A stretch of 64,000 bases of DNA, taken from positions 653,581 to 717,580 of the forward strand of contig NZ_CP063169.1 in the NCBI RefSeq assembly GCF_014960965.1, in the 5' to 3' direction. Source of the stretch: Ruania alkalisoli (GTDB lineage: Bacteria; Actinomycetota; Actinomycetes; Actinomycetales; Beutenbergiaceae). Both the position numbers and the translations under genes were made by a program. A model generated the notes under the pieces. The model was given only the letters and a program-made list of their open reading frames with translations. It was not told where the DNA came from and searched no databases. Positions 35,264 through 43,308 of this stretch are shown here, piece by piece. Each line of letters opens with the position of its first letter. Within the stretch, counting starts at the first letter, position 1.

Positions 35264-36432
35264 CGTTGCCCTCCCGAATCCCTCGTCGATCTGGTGGTGC
35301 GCCCCGGCGGAGCCTGGCCTGGCGGGCCGTCGTCCGGTAGCGCAGCGGCGTGAGCGGGCAGGGGTGCCGTGGGCGCCTCGGCCCGCGAACCTGCGCGTGC
35401 CTTGGCCTGTGCCTGGGCGATGAGCGCCTGGGTGCGGCGCCGGCTCACGGCCGACCGGTCGCCGTCAGCGGCTGCGATACGAGAGGTGAGATAGAAGTTG
35501 ATCAAGCCGATACACACGATCAGCAGGAACAGCAGCCAGGCGACGGCCGCCGCGCGCCCGAAGTTCTTCTGGTTCCCCCAGGCCACGTCGTACAGGTAGA
35601 GCACGGTGGTCATCCAGTTGCGGCTCGGCCCGCCCAAGCCGATCGGGTCGTACATGCGGACCTCGTCGAAGATCTGCATCCCGCCGATGGTGGCGGTGAT
35701 GACCACGAACACCATGGTGGAGCGGATCTGCGGGATGGTGACGGAGAAGAACTGGCGGAACCGGCCGGCGCCGTCGATCACGGCCGCCTCGTACAGCTCG
35801 CGTGGTACGGCCTGCATCGCCGCGAGAAGGATGAGGGCGTTGTACCCCGTCCAGCGGAAGTTCACGATCGTCGCGATCGCCACATGGCTGGCGAACCGGT
35901 CGCTGTGCCAGCCGACCGGGTCCAGGCCGATCCCGCCGAGGATGGCGTTGATGAGGCCGTACTGGTCGGCGAACATCCGCCCGAAGATCAGCGAGACCGC
36001 TACCGGGGCCACCACGTAGGGCACCAGGACGCCCATCCGCCAGAACGTGGCCGCGCGCAGGTTCTGGTCCAGCAGCGCCGCGATCGTGATGGCCAGTGCC
36101 AGTTGTGGGGCTGCGGAGAGCACGAAGATCGAGAAGGTGTTCCCCACGGACTTCCAGAAGATCGCCTGCCCGAGCACGTCGGCAAAGTTCTGCAGGCCCA
36201 CGAACTCGCCCTGCCCGCCGAGCAGGTTCCACTCATGCACCGAGACGTAGGCGGTGTAGACGAGCGGGAAGGCGCCGACGAGGGCGAACAGCAGGAAGAA
36301 CGGGGAGATGTACAGGTACGGGGAGAGCTTGACGTCCCAGCGGCTGAGCCGTTGAGTGAAGCCGACCCGGCGGGGTGCCGGATCAGGGTTGCCGCGCGCA
36401 GGTGCGGGCGCGGGAGTGTGCAGGGCAGTCAT
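35260..36432 (-). CDS. cebF: ABC sugar transporter permease, CebF/MalF type
   Basis: Protein of 390 residues: Pro-rich tail, about six membrane segments starting with LSPYLYISPFFLLFALVGAFPLVYT, and the EAA loop ELYEAAVIDGAGRFRQFFSVTIPQI. The C-terminal 60 residues are a soluble Ala/Arg-rich extension not found in short family members. It follows the binding-protein gene after a 136-base gap that contains a strong hairpin. Part of the cellodextrin uptake system with CebE and CebG. Confidence 0.9.
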   Translation of the reverse strand: MTALHTPAPAPARGNPDPAPRRVGFTQRLSRWDVKLSPYLYISPFFLLFALVGAFPLVYTAYVSVHEWNLLGGQGEFVGLQNFADVLGQAIFWKSVGNTFSIFVLSAAPQLALAITIAALLDQNLRAATFWRMGVLVPYVVAPVAVSLIFGRMFADQYGLINAILGGIGLDPVGWHSDRFASHVAIATIVNFRWTGYNALILLAAMQAVPRELYEAAVIDGAGRFRQFFSVTIPQIRSTMVFVVITATIGGMQIFDEVRMYDPIGLGGPSRNWMTTVLYLYDVAWGNQKNFGRAAAVAWLLFLLIVCIGLINFYLTSRIAAADGDRSAVSRRRTQALIAQAQAKARAGSRAEAPTAPLPAHAAALPDDGPPGQAPPGRTTRSTRDSGGQR

Positions 36433-36521
36433 CGGTGGCTCCAGGGCTGCGGAGTGCGGCGGCGTGGGGCGCCGTGGGTGCGAGTGGGCGGTGCGAGCAT
36501 GCGGTGCGGTGAGGCACCGGC

Positions 36522-36561
36522 GGGCCGTGCCGGTCGGAGATCTTCCCGATCGGCACGGCCC
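36522..36561 (-). other. hairpin after the cellodextrin-binding protein gene
   Basis: A 16-base stem starting GGGCCGTGCCG (36522-36537) pairs with 36546-36561 with one G-T wobble and an eight-base loop. On the transcript it forms seven bases after the cebE stop. Such structures commonly keep the binding-protein message abundant while reducing expression of the permease genes. No T-run. Confidence 0.75.
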
Positions 36562-36568
36562 GCGCGCG

Positions 36569-37900
36569 TCACATCAGGCCGAGGCCGTTGAACTCCTCGA
36601 CCGCACTCTCCCAGCTGGAATCGGCGTCCTGCTCACCGGTCACGTCCACTCGCAGCACCGCGTTCTGCACGGCCTGGTGGATGGAGAAGTAGTTCGCTCC
36701 CTTGAACGGCACCACCTCGATCGCCTCGGCGCGGGAGGTGAAGATCTCCCCGATCGGGGCGTCGTTGAAGAAGTCGTTCGTCGCGGACTGGACCTCCTCG
36801 GAGGTCTGGGCCTCGATCTGGGAGGGGAAGGTTCCGGCGTTGCCGAACGCTTCGGTCTGCTGCTCCGGGTGAGTAAGCCAGGCAGCAAGCTCGGTCGCGG
36901 CCTCGGTGTTCGCACCCGAGGCGGGCACGGTCAGGAACGATCCGCCCCAGTTGCCACCGCCACCGGGGAAGACGTCGGCGAGGTTCCATCCGTCCACACC
37001 ACCGGCGCGCTCCTCGACCGGACCGGTCATCCACGCCGGGCAGAGCATGGTGGCGAAGCCGTCGTTCTGGAATGCCGCGTCCCAGTCGGCACTCCACTGC
37101 TCCAGGCCGGCCGAGAGACCGTCGTCGACGGATGCGGAGAGGACCTGGTCGTAGAGGTCGCGGACTGCGGTGTTGGTGGACAGATCGAGAGCGTCACCGG
37201 TACCGGCGTCCTCATAGGCGGACTCGAGCTGGTTGACCATGCCCTGGTAAGTGGCCTGGGCGCCGTCGAACCAGGCCGCGTCGGAGTTGGCGACGAACTC
37301 GCGCCCCGCTGCGAAGTAGTCCTCCCAGGTGGCGTCGTCGCCACCGAGCAGCTCGGCCACCTCGGCCGGGTCGGTGGGCAGGCCTGCGGCTTCGAAGAGA
37401 TCCTGCCGGTAGCAGATGCCCTCCGGGCCGATGTCGGTGCCGTAGCCGAGCAGGCGGCCGTCCGCCGTGGTGGCCTGGGCGACCTTCCAGTCGACCCACC
37501 GGCCCTCGAGCTCGGGGTCGGAAAGATCGGTGAACAGGTCGGGGTACTGCATCAGTTCGGGCAACCAGTCGACCTCGATGCCCTCGATATCGGCCAGGCC
37601 CTCGCCGCCGGCGGCGATCTTGGTGGTGAGGTTGGTGCGGGCGTCCTCGGAGGAGTCGGCGGTGATCAGCTCCACGGTGATCCCGGGGTGCTCCTCCTCG
37701 TAGCGGTCGAGCATCTCGTCGGTGTAGCCGAACTGGTTGAAGGTGGCGACGGTCAGAGTGATCTCGTCCCCGCCGTCCCCGGAGCCGGTGGTGCCGGGGT
37801 CCTCGGAGTCGCTCCCGCTGTCACCTCCTCCGCAGGCGGCAAGCGCGGTCATGGCCGCGATGCTGGTGGCTGCCAGGGTGATTCTCGTGCGTGTCGTCAT
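36569..37900 (-). CDS. cebE: ABC sugar-binding lipoprotein, CebE-like
   Basis: Protein of 443 residues with a lipoprotein signal (MTTRTRITL, hydrophobic stretch, lipobox LAAC) and a Gly/Ser/Asp-rich linker, then a COG1653-type solute-binding fold (EITLTVATFNQFGYTDEMLDRYEEEHPGI, YFSIHQAVQNAV at the end). The ATG at 37900 is preceded by AAGGA at good spacing. First gene of the cello-oligosaccharide operon; two CebR boxes lie 37-74 bases upstream of the start. Ligand assignment as cellodextrin rests on those boxes, the GH1 gene and the regulator. Confidence 0.85.
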   Translation of the reverse strand: MTTRTRITLAATSIAAMTALAACGGGDSGSDSEDPGTTGSGDGGDEITLTVATFNQFGYTDEMLDRYEEEHPGITVELITADSSEDARTNLTTKIAAGGEGLADIEGIEVDWLPELMQYPDLFTDLSDPELEGRWVDWKVAQATTADGRLLGYGTDIGPEGICYRQDLFEAAGLPTDPAEVAELLGGDDATWEDYFAAGREFVANSDAAWFDGAQATYQGMVNQLESAYEDAGTGDALDLSTNTAVRDLYDQVLSASVDDGLSAGLEQWSADWDAAFQNDGFATMLCPAWMTGPVEERAGGVDGWNLADVFPGGGGNWGGSFLTVPASGANTEAATELAAWLTHPEQQTEAFGNAGTFPSQIEAQTSEEVQSATNDFFNDAPIGEIFTSRAEAIEVVPFKGANYFSIHQAVQNAVLRVDVTGEQDADSSWESAVEEFNGLGLM

Positions 37901-37936
37901 GATGACGTCCTTGTCTGTGAGGGTCTTCGGTGACCG

Positions 37937-37950
37937 TGGTAGCGCTCCCA
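37937..37950. promoter_or_regulatory. CebR box 1
   Basis: TGGTAGCGCTCCCA differs from the known CebR/CelR consensus TGGGAGCGCTCCCA at one base. It lies upstream of cebE and forms a pair with box 2, 24 bases apart start to start. Confidence 0.85.
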
Positions 37951-37960
37951 CCCCCAAACG

Positions 37961-37974
37961 TGGAAGCGCTCCCA
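37961..37974. promoter_or_regulatory. CebR box 2
   Basis: TGGAAGCGCTCCCA also differs from the CebR consensus at one base, at the same position of the left half as box 1. Spacing of about two helical turns from box 1 allows two repressor dimers to bind on one face of the DNA. Confidence 0.85.
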
Positions 37975-38053
37975 CACGTAAGTCATCGTGCGGTGATCGA
38001 CGGGAGATCGTCAACCCTGCGGTGTCGTGCCCAGGGTCGTTGATAGGCATCGC

Positions 38054-38074
38054 TGCAGGTCAGCGACCTGCAGC
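38054..38074 (-). terminator. hairpin terminator after the TRIC-like gene
   Basis: CTGCAGGTC (38054-38062) and GACCTGCAG (38066-38074) form a perfect nine-base stem with a three-base loop. It lies 27 bases beyond the stop of the TRIC-family gene on the minus strand and between that gene and the cebE promoter region. Confidence 0.65.
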
Positions 38075-38100
38075 CGGTGACAATGTGTCCTGATTGTTAT

Positions 38101-38787
38101 CTACTCGTGCCGTCGCCGGGCCGCCCGGCGGGCGAGTTTGCGCAGGCGGCGGAAGCTGGGTCGCGGTGGTTTCCACCCGACCGACTCCGGGAGCACCCAG
38201 CCGCGCCACTGTGCGAGCAGGCACAGCACGGCGCCGAGCGCGGCCCCGGCGAGGCTGCCGAACGTGCTCGCACCCAGCAGGGTGAGACCTGTCGCCAGGA
38301 CGGCGGCGGCGAGTGCGCACGTGGCGTACAGGGTGGAGCGCCCCAGGATGCGGGGAACCTGGCGCATCACCACGTCCCGCACGAACCCTCCCCCGACGGC
38401 GGTGACGACCCCGAGCATCACAGCAGCCAGCGGGCCCAGGCCGACCGCGAGTGTCTTCTGCGCGCCCACGGCTGCCCACAGGCCCAGGGCGAGGGCGTCG
38501 ATCGGCGCGAACGCCCGGTCCCAGATGCGGCCTTCGAGCCGCACGGCGAACGCGATCACGGCACCGGCGAGGGCGGTCAGGACGTAGGCGTTGTCCGTCA
38601 GCGCCACCGGTGGACCGGCCTGCAGCAACGTGTCCCGGATGAGCCCGCCGCCGAGGCCGGAGAGAATGGCCAGCACCGCGAATCCGATCGGATCGAGCCG
38701 GTGCGCCCGGGCGACGACACCGCCGAGGATCGCGTTGAACAGGACCCCGGTCAGGTCCAGCCAGCGGATGAGCGCCTCAGGGTCCAC
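38101..38787 (-). CDS. TRIC-family cation channel-like membrane protein (UPF0126)
   Basis: Protein of 228 residues, two tandem three-helix repeats plus a seventh segment. Each repeat carries the family motif: SGLGGGLIRDTLL in the first and TAVGGGFVRDVVM in the second, with the kinked Gly-rich helices of prokaryotic TRIC channels. These form trimeric cation pores; some relatives have been linked to amino acid transport. The start is a GTG one base after the upstream stop, so it is coupled to the DUF1266 gene. The C terminus is strongly basic. Confidence 0.85.
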   Translation of the reverse strand: MDPEALIRWLDLTGVLFNAILGGVVARAHRLDPIGFAVLAILSGLGGGLIRDTLLQAGPPVALTDNAYVLTALAGAVIAFAVRLEGRIWDRAFAPIDALALGLWAAVGAQKTLAVGLGPLAAVMLGVVTAVGGGFVRDVVMRQVPRILGRSTLYATCALAAAVLATGLTLLGASTFGSLAGAALGAVLCLLAQWRGWVLPESVGWKPPRPSFRRLRKLARRAARRRHE

Positions 38788-38788
38788 G

Positions 38789-39748
38789 TCACCCCGAAGT
38801 CAGACGCGCCTGGACGGCCGCCCGGAGCTCGGCCTGCCACGGCTGGCCCAGGTGCTGCTCGGCGAGGAAAGCCACCATCTGCGGTGGCAGGCTGTCGAGT
38901 GCGGCGAAGGTGGGCGCCGGCAGTGCTGCCTCCCACGGCACCAGATTCCACATCGGCGCAGCCGCCCGGGTGAACTGGCGGTCATGCTCGGCTGCGGAGG
39001 CTTCCTCCACGCCGTCCATGCTGCGCCAGTACCAGCGGCCGCGGGTGAAGGACGCGTTCAGCTCATCCCAGCCCCGGTAGCGCGAGCGCAGGCCGGCCGC
39101 GGCTGCGAGCGCCAGGTCGCGTCCTTCGGGCTCGCTGAGATACCCGGCTCCGACCCCGGCGCGAGCGAGCAGAATGACCCGGTCCAGGTCCCAGGCGAGG
39201 AAGTCGATCGACCGCGCCCCCTGCGCATCGGTGCGGATCCGCTCGAAGCGCAGGTACTCCTCGCGGGCGGTGGGCGAGGCCTTGGCCGCCCTGGCGAGAT
39301 CCTTGCGGAGCTGGCGCTGCCCGGCCTGATCGAGGGAGAGCCAGTGCGCACGTTCGGCGTCGAAGGAGTTGCGGTGCCCGGAGACCAGCAGGCTGAGCAT
39401 CTGCGCCACCAGGTCGGTGCGGGAGTGCACGTCCCACGACTCGGCGAGGATCCGTGCGCCCTCGCCAGGTGCGGGATAGCCGAAGACGTCCAACGGCTGG
39501 TTCGCCGCCACCGCATGGTGCCCACTGGCCACCAGTAGCCAGCCGGTGGGGTCCTGAGCGATCGTCTCTGGACCCCACTGGAAGGTCACGGTGTGTGCGC
39601 CGTTCTTGAACTCCTTGACCACCGCACGCTCGGCCCGTCGACGTTCACCGCGCTCACCGGCGCGGCGGTACAGCAGGGATATCCCGAACCAGCTGGCTCC
39701 GACGAACAGGATGACGGCGGCCCAGGCAGCAATCGTGATGAGGTCCAC
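38789..39748 (-). CDS. membrane-anchored DUF1266 protein
   Basis: Protein of 319 residues. One N-terminal membrane segment (ITIAAWAAVILFVGASWFGI) is followed by a basic stretch and a soluble domain with the DUF1266 pattern: LAWDLDRVILLARAGVGAGYLSEPEG, RYRGWDELNASFTRGRWYW. DUF1266 proteins have no known activity. It starts with a GTG and is coupled to the TRIC-family gene, which suggests a joint membrane role. Confidence 0.7.
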   Translation of the reverse strand: MDLITIAAWAAVILFVGASWFGISLLYRRAGERGERRRAERAVVKEFKNGAHTVTFQWGPETIAQDPTGWLLVASGHHAVAANQPLDVFGYPAPGEGARILAESWDVHSRTDLVAQMLSLLVSGHRNSFDAERAHWLSLDQAGQRQLRKDLARAAKASPTAREEYLRFERIRTDAQGARSIDFLAWDLDRVILLARAGVGAGYLSEPEGRDLALAAAAGLRSRYRGWDELNASFTRGRWYWRSMDGVEEASAAEHDRQFTRAAAPMWNLVPWEAALPAPTFAALDSLPPQMVAFLAEQHLGQPWQAELRAAVQARLTSG

Positions 39749-39790
39749 GGGAGATATCCCACCACAGACGCAGGATCTGCGGGTGAAAGG

Positions 39791-40117
39791 TCAGTTGCCG
39801 GCGGCGCGGAACTGCTCGATGACCGTGGCCGGAACGCGCTTCTTCGCGGGCACCTCGATGCCGCGCGCACGGGCCCATTCCCGGACGGCGCGGGTATCGA
39901 CGGGCGTCTCATCACGGACGGATCCGCCGTCTGCCACACCGCCGCGCACCCGGCGTGCCGCGGCGGCGAACGGGGCCAGAGCGCGAACCAGCTTGTCACG
40001 GTTGGCGCCGTTGAGGTCGATCTCGTACACGGCGTCCTCGAGAGAGAACCGCACCGTGTGCTGTGCCTCGGTGCCGTCGAGGTCGTCGGTCAGGTCGATG
40101 ATCGTCCTGGTGGCCAC
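39791..40117 (-). CDS. lsr2: Lsr2-like nucleoid-associated protein
   Basis: Protein of 108 residues from the GTG at 40117 (AGGAGACCAA upstream); the start is chosen because Lsr2 proteins begin with a short strand followed by DDLDG. The N-terminal oligomerisation domain (LTDDLDGTEA, VRFSLEDAVYEIDL) and the C-terminal DNA-binding domain (REWARARGIEVP, then ATVIEQFRAA) are both present. The usual RGR AT-hook-like turn is replaced by AKKRVP, so DNA affinity may differ. Lsr2 silences AT-rich foreign DNA in actinobacteria. It is divergent from the three-gene anchored set. Confidence 0.87.
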   Translation of the reverse strand: MATRTIIDLTDDLDGTEAQHTVRFSLEDAVYEIDLNGANRDKLVRALAPFAAAARRVRGGVADGGSVRDETPVDTRAVREWARARGIEVPAKKRVPATVIEQFRAAGN

Positions 40118-40160
40118 TTGGTCTCCTGAGTTGGGGGTCATCACTATCGTAGGTGGTGCC

Positions 40161-40838
40161 ATGGCACGTTCCACCGACGGCGGTCGCTACTCTGACGCCA
40201 TGACTTCCCGCCGGTCCGTGCGCACCGCTCTCAGGCGCGCGTGGGTGTGGGTCACTGCCGGCCGGTGGCGGCAGATCGGAGCGGGGGTAGCCGTAGGCAT
40301 GCTGCTGGCACCGGTGGCCGTCGCTGTGGTGGGCGGATTCGCCGCCGCCGATGACGTGCAGGCGCAACGCTACGCCGTCGGGCAGCGGCTCGACCTGGGG
40401 CAGGTGGAGGTGGAGGTGCGATCGACGTTCGTCTCCGCCGACGTCCAGACCCACGCGCTTCCCGAGGAGGCGTCGGCATGGCTCGGCGTGGTGGTCGAGG
40501 TGGTCAACCGGGGGGATGAGGAGGTGATCCTCAGCCGCGACCTGCTCCGGGTGCCGGGAATGGACCCGCTGCAGGAGCATCCCCGGACCACGGTGGTGGT
40601 CAGCGACGAGTCGTTCTTGGTCACGCTTTCCCCGGATGTGCCGCACGAGGTCGCGATGCTGTGGCCGCTTGCGGGCACACCCGCCGCCCAGTCGGTGGAG
40701 GTCGAGCTCTATCCCGTGCTGGCGCAGGAGAGCATGCTCGACCCTGGCAACATCTTGTGGCAGGTCGAGCCGCTGCTGGGCGTGGTCGAGGTGCCCGTCA
40801 CCGATGTGCCGCCCACGCTCGTGGATGAGGAGGAGTGA
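40161..40838 (+). CDS. anchored exported protein, first of a three-gene set
   Basis: Protein of 225 residues with a basic N terminus, one membrane segment (GVAVGMLLAPVAVAVVGGFA) and an extracytoplasmic part rich in beta-strands (VEVRSTFVSADVQTHALPEEASAWLGVVVEVVNRG), which looks like an immunoglobulin-like DUF4352-type domain. AGGTGG precedes the ATG at 40161; the ATG at 40200 is an alternative. It overlaps the next gene. Function unknown. Confidence 0.68.
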   Translation: MARSTDGGRYSDAMTSRRSVRTALRRAWVWVTAGRWRQIGAGVAVGMLLAPVAVAVVGGFAAADDVQAQRYAVGQRLDLGQVEVEVRSTFVSADVQTHALPEEASAWLGVVVEVVNRGDEEVILSRDLLRVPGMDPLQEHPRTTVVVSDESFLVTLSPDVPHEVAMLWPLAGTPAAQSVEVELYPVLAQESMLDPGNILWQVEPLLGVVEVPVTDVPPTLVDEEE

Positions 40839-41398
40839 TGCGACCGCGGCTCTCGCTGTTGCTCGGCGTCCTCCTCGTGCTTGCCGCCGGGGTGGGGGTC
40901 AACGCCGTGACCGCCGGGACCGAACCGTCCGGATCGGTGTCGACGCGTTTTGCACTCGGGGAGGATGTGCGTATCGGCGAGTTCCAGGTGCACGTGCACG
41001 ACGTGCGCGCGGCTCAGACCCTCGACGATGACGGCGTGCCGCTGCAGACCAGCGGGATGTGGGTGATCGTCGACTACTCGGCCGCCACCACACGCGAGCC
41101 GGCCTACTCGCCCGGCCTCGGGCTCCGGGACTCCGAGGGTCGTACCTATGCGATCTCGAGCCGCTCTCCCGTGTCCGACTGGCGGGTCGCTCCGGACACG
41201 TGGACACGCGGTGAGGTCGCGTTCGAGGTGGCAGCCGATGCGCTCGGGGACCTCACGCTGTTCGTGTGGGCCTACCCGCGCACGGTGGCCGAGGACGTTC
41301 CCGTGGGCTACGGCGTCACGACGATCTCGCTCGAGGAGATCTCGGCCGATCGCGTGATCCTCGCCGAGCCCGAGCTGCTCGGTGAGGGGGAACGGTGA
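40838..41398 (+). CDS. anchored exported protein, second of the set
   Basis: Protein of 186 residues: short basic start, membrane or signal segment (LSLLLGVLLVLAAGVGVNAVTAG) and a beta-rich exterior part (DVRIGEFQVHVHDVRAAQ, GMWVIVDYSAATTREP). The layout and the order of predicted strands parallel the first and third genes, so the three look like diverged paralogues. It starts by TGATG overlap with the first gene and ends by GTGA overlap with the third. No recognised domain; a sensory or accessory role at the cell surface is possible. Confidence 0.68.
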   Translation: MRPRLSLLLGVLLVLAAGVGVNAVTAGTEPSGSVSTRFALGEDVRIGEFQVHVHDVRAAQTLDDDGVPLQTSGMWVIVDYSAATTREPAYSPGLGLRDSEGRTYAISSRSPVSDWRVAPDTWTRGEVAFEVAADALGDLTLFVWAYPRTVAEDVPVGYGVTTISLEEISADRVILAEPELLGEGER

Positions 41399-41949
41399 GC
41401 GGCGCATCCGCCGGCACAGCCGGTCCGCGTGGGAGGCGCCGCACCCTGGTGCTGACGCTCGTCGCCCTGATCTCGCTCATTGCACTCGGGTGGCAGGTGA
41501 CCCGGGACGCGCGCGAGTCATGGTGGCCCAGCGGTCCACATGCGGCGCTCGGTGCGGGGGAGTCCCTTGACGGCGTCCAGGTGGAGCTGGTGGCGATCGA
41601 ACCCGCCGCTCGCGTGCTCGAGTGGGACACGGTCTGGTCTCCGCCCGAGGGGTTCCAGCCGTGGCGGATCTCGTTGGCGGTGACTACGACGCAGGATGAG
41701 TACTCCTTCGTCACCACGCTCGTGGAGTCGGCCGACGGCAGGTTGTTCGAGGCGGGTCAGAACGTGCCGCTCAGCAGCGACGACTACGAGTGGTCACTGT
41801 CTGTATCTGCACCGGAGCCGGGGGAGGACCCGATCCCCGAGGTTCAGCACCTGCTGGTGCTGCTGCCCGAGGATGCCGAACCCGCAGCAGTCCGGATCGA
41901 GGAAGTCGTCCGCTACCCGGAGTACATCCGGCTCGAGGTGGAGCAGTAA
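41395..41949 (+). CDS. anchored exported protein, third of the set
   Basis: Protein of 184 residues from a GTG overlapping the previous stop by four bases. One membrane segment (RTLVLTLVALISLIALGWQV) precedes an acidic beta-rich domain (LDGVQVELVAIEPA, WRISLAVTTTQDEYSFVTTLVES). It parallels its two upstream neighbours. Its stop faces the polytopic membrane protein gene only eight bases away, convergently. Function unknown. Confidence 0.68.
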   Translation: MSGASAGTAGPRGRRRTLVLTLVALISLIALGWQVTRDARESWWPSGPHAALGAGESLDGVQVELVAIEPAARVLEWDTVWSPPEGFQPWRISLAVTTTQDEYSFVTTLVESADGRLFEAGQNVPLSSDDYEWSLSVSAPEPGEDPIPEVQHLLVLLPEDAEPAAVRIEEVVRYPEYIRLEVEQ

Positions 41950-41957
41950 CTCGCCGC

Positions 41958-43274
41958 TCAGCGGACCGGGCGTTCTCGCAAGCGCAACGCAGTCGGTGCC
42001 CCCAGTCGCGCCAGCAGCCGGTCGGCCGTCGCCGCCAGCAGCGTGGCCGTGAGCACCATGACCAGGATGTCGGAGGCGGCCGTCAGCGGCGCCCACCATG
42101 CGTTCCACGCGAGGGCGTCGAGCCATGGCGTGATTGCCCGGAACGCGCCCCATACGAGGTAGGGGACGAATGTCAGCAGCAGGTACAGCAGGCAGTACGC
42201 CGCCAGGGGTGCCCATCCGGAGCGGACCATGAGGCCGAGGCCGCCGATGAGCATCCCGAACCGCCCCTGCGGCTGACTGATCCTCGTCCATGCTCGCACC
42301 ACCCTCGGGTCCTCCACCCGGGAAGCGATCCGCTGTGCGAACGGCGCTTTCGCTGAGACGTCCGCCATGCTGACCAGCTCGTTGGTGCGGATGCCGTAGA
42401 TCACCAGGCCGATCGTCAGCCACGCCAACGGGACCACGACGGCGGTGATCGCCCCGGTGAAGAGCACTCCTCCGGCCGCCACGAGCCAGGAGACCGCGCT
42501 GCCCAGGCCAGGCAGTGACAGAGCGACAGAGTCCCACCAGGCGGCCAGCGCCCGCGCGATCACCCGTGCGTGCCACCAGCCGCGTGCTTCGCCCATCGCG
42601 TAGGTGACCACGGAGGCGCCGAGCACGATCCAGACGAGCTCGAAGTACCCGACGATGACCCGCAATCCCATCCGGACCGGAGCGTCCTGGTCCGGCCAGA
42701 GCGAATCGCGTTCGACCACCTGCGAGCCGACACGTCGCAGTACCAAAGCGACAGCCACGATGGCGAGTACGAGCGGCGAGGTGGCTTCCGCCAGGCGGGT
42801 CGTCCCGTCGACGTCGTCGATGTCCATCCGGCCGATGTCGTCCCACACGCCCGCCAGGGCGTACACGCGGCGATCCTCGGTGAGCCCGCCGCCGCTCTCG
42901 TACACCACCAGGAATGGCACGAGCACGCTGCCGAGTGCCGCGATGAGGTCCCGCGCCATGCTGCGAGAACGGGCCCGGCGGCGGAGCACCAGGAGGATCG
43001 CGACCGTCGTCAGTAACGTGGCGAACGGCACCAGCGTCAGGGTGAGGAGTCCCGGGACCGCACCGAGTCGTCCGGCCAGGATGGACAGGTCCTGCAGGTA
43101 CAGGTGCGCGGTCACGCCGACCAGGGCCAGTACCAGGACGGCGAACCAGTGTGTGCGCAGCAGGCGCGCGGTGGTGACCAGCAGGGCGATCAGCTCCACC
43201 GCGAGTGCGCGGAACGAGAACGGGTCACCAGCGTGGGCGACCGCGGCTGACTCCTCCTGCGGCGGGTTGCTCAT
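41958..43274 (-). CDS. polytopic membrane protein of unknown function
   Basis: Protein of 438 residues from the ATG at 43274. About ten hydrophobic segments are visible (for example WFAVLVLALVGVTAHLYL, LTLVPFATLLTTVAILLVL, WLVAAGGVLFTGAITAVV, ILVMVLTATLLAATADRLL), with a soluble loop around residues 110-160. No transporter or enzyme motif is recognised. It faces the three-gene anchored set and may work with it, since both are otherwise isolated membrane genes (inference). Confidence 0.65.
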   Translation of the reverse strand: MSNPPQEESAAVAHAGDPFSFRALAVELIALLVTTARLLRTHWFAVLVLALVGVTAHLYLQDLSILAGRLGAVPGLLTLTLVPFATLLTTVAILLVLRRRARSRSMARDLIAALGSVLVPFLVVYESGGGLTEDRRVYALAGVWDDIGRMDIDDVDGTTRLAEATSPLVLAIVAVALVLRRVGSQVVERDSLWPDQDAPVRMGLRVIVGYFELVWIVLGASVVTYAMGEARGWWHARVIARALAAWWDSVALSLPGLGSAVSWLVAAGGVLFTGAITAVVVPLAWLTIGLVIYGIRTNELVSMADVSAKAPFAQRIASRVEDPRVVRAWTRISQPQGRFGMLIGGLGLMVRSGWAPLAAYCLLYLLLTFVPYLVWGAFRAITPWLDALAWNAWWAPLTAASDILVMVLTATLLAATADRLLARLGAPTALRLRERPVR

Positions 43275-43308
43275 GGGGGTGACGATAGCGAGTCGGTGAC
43301 CTGCGCCG

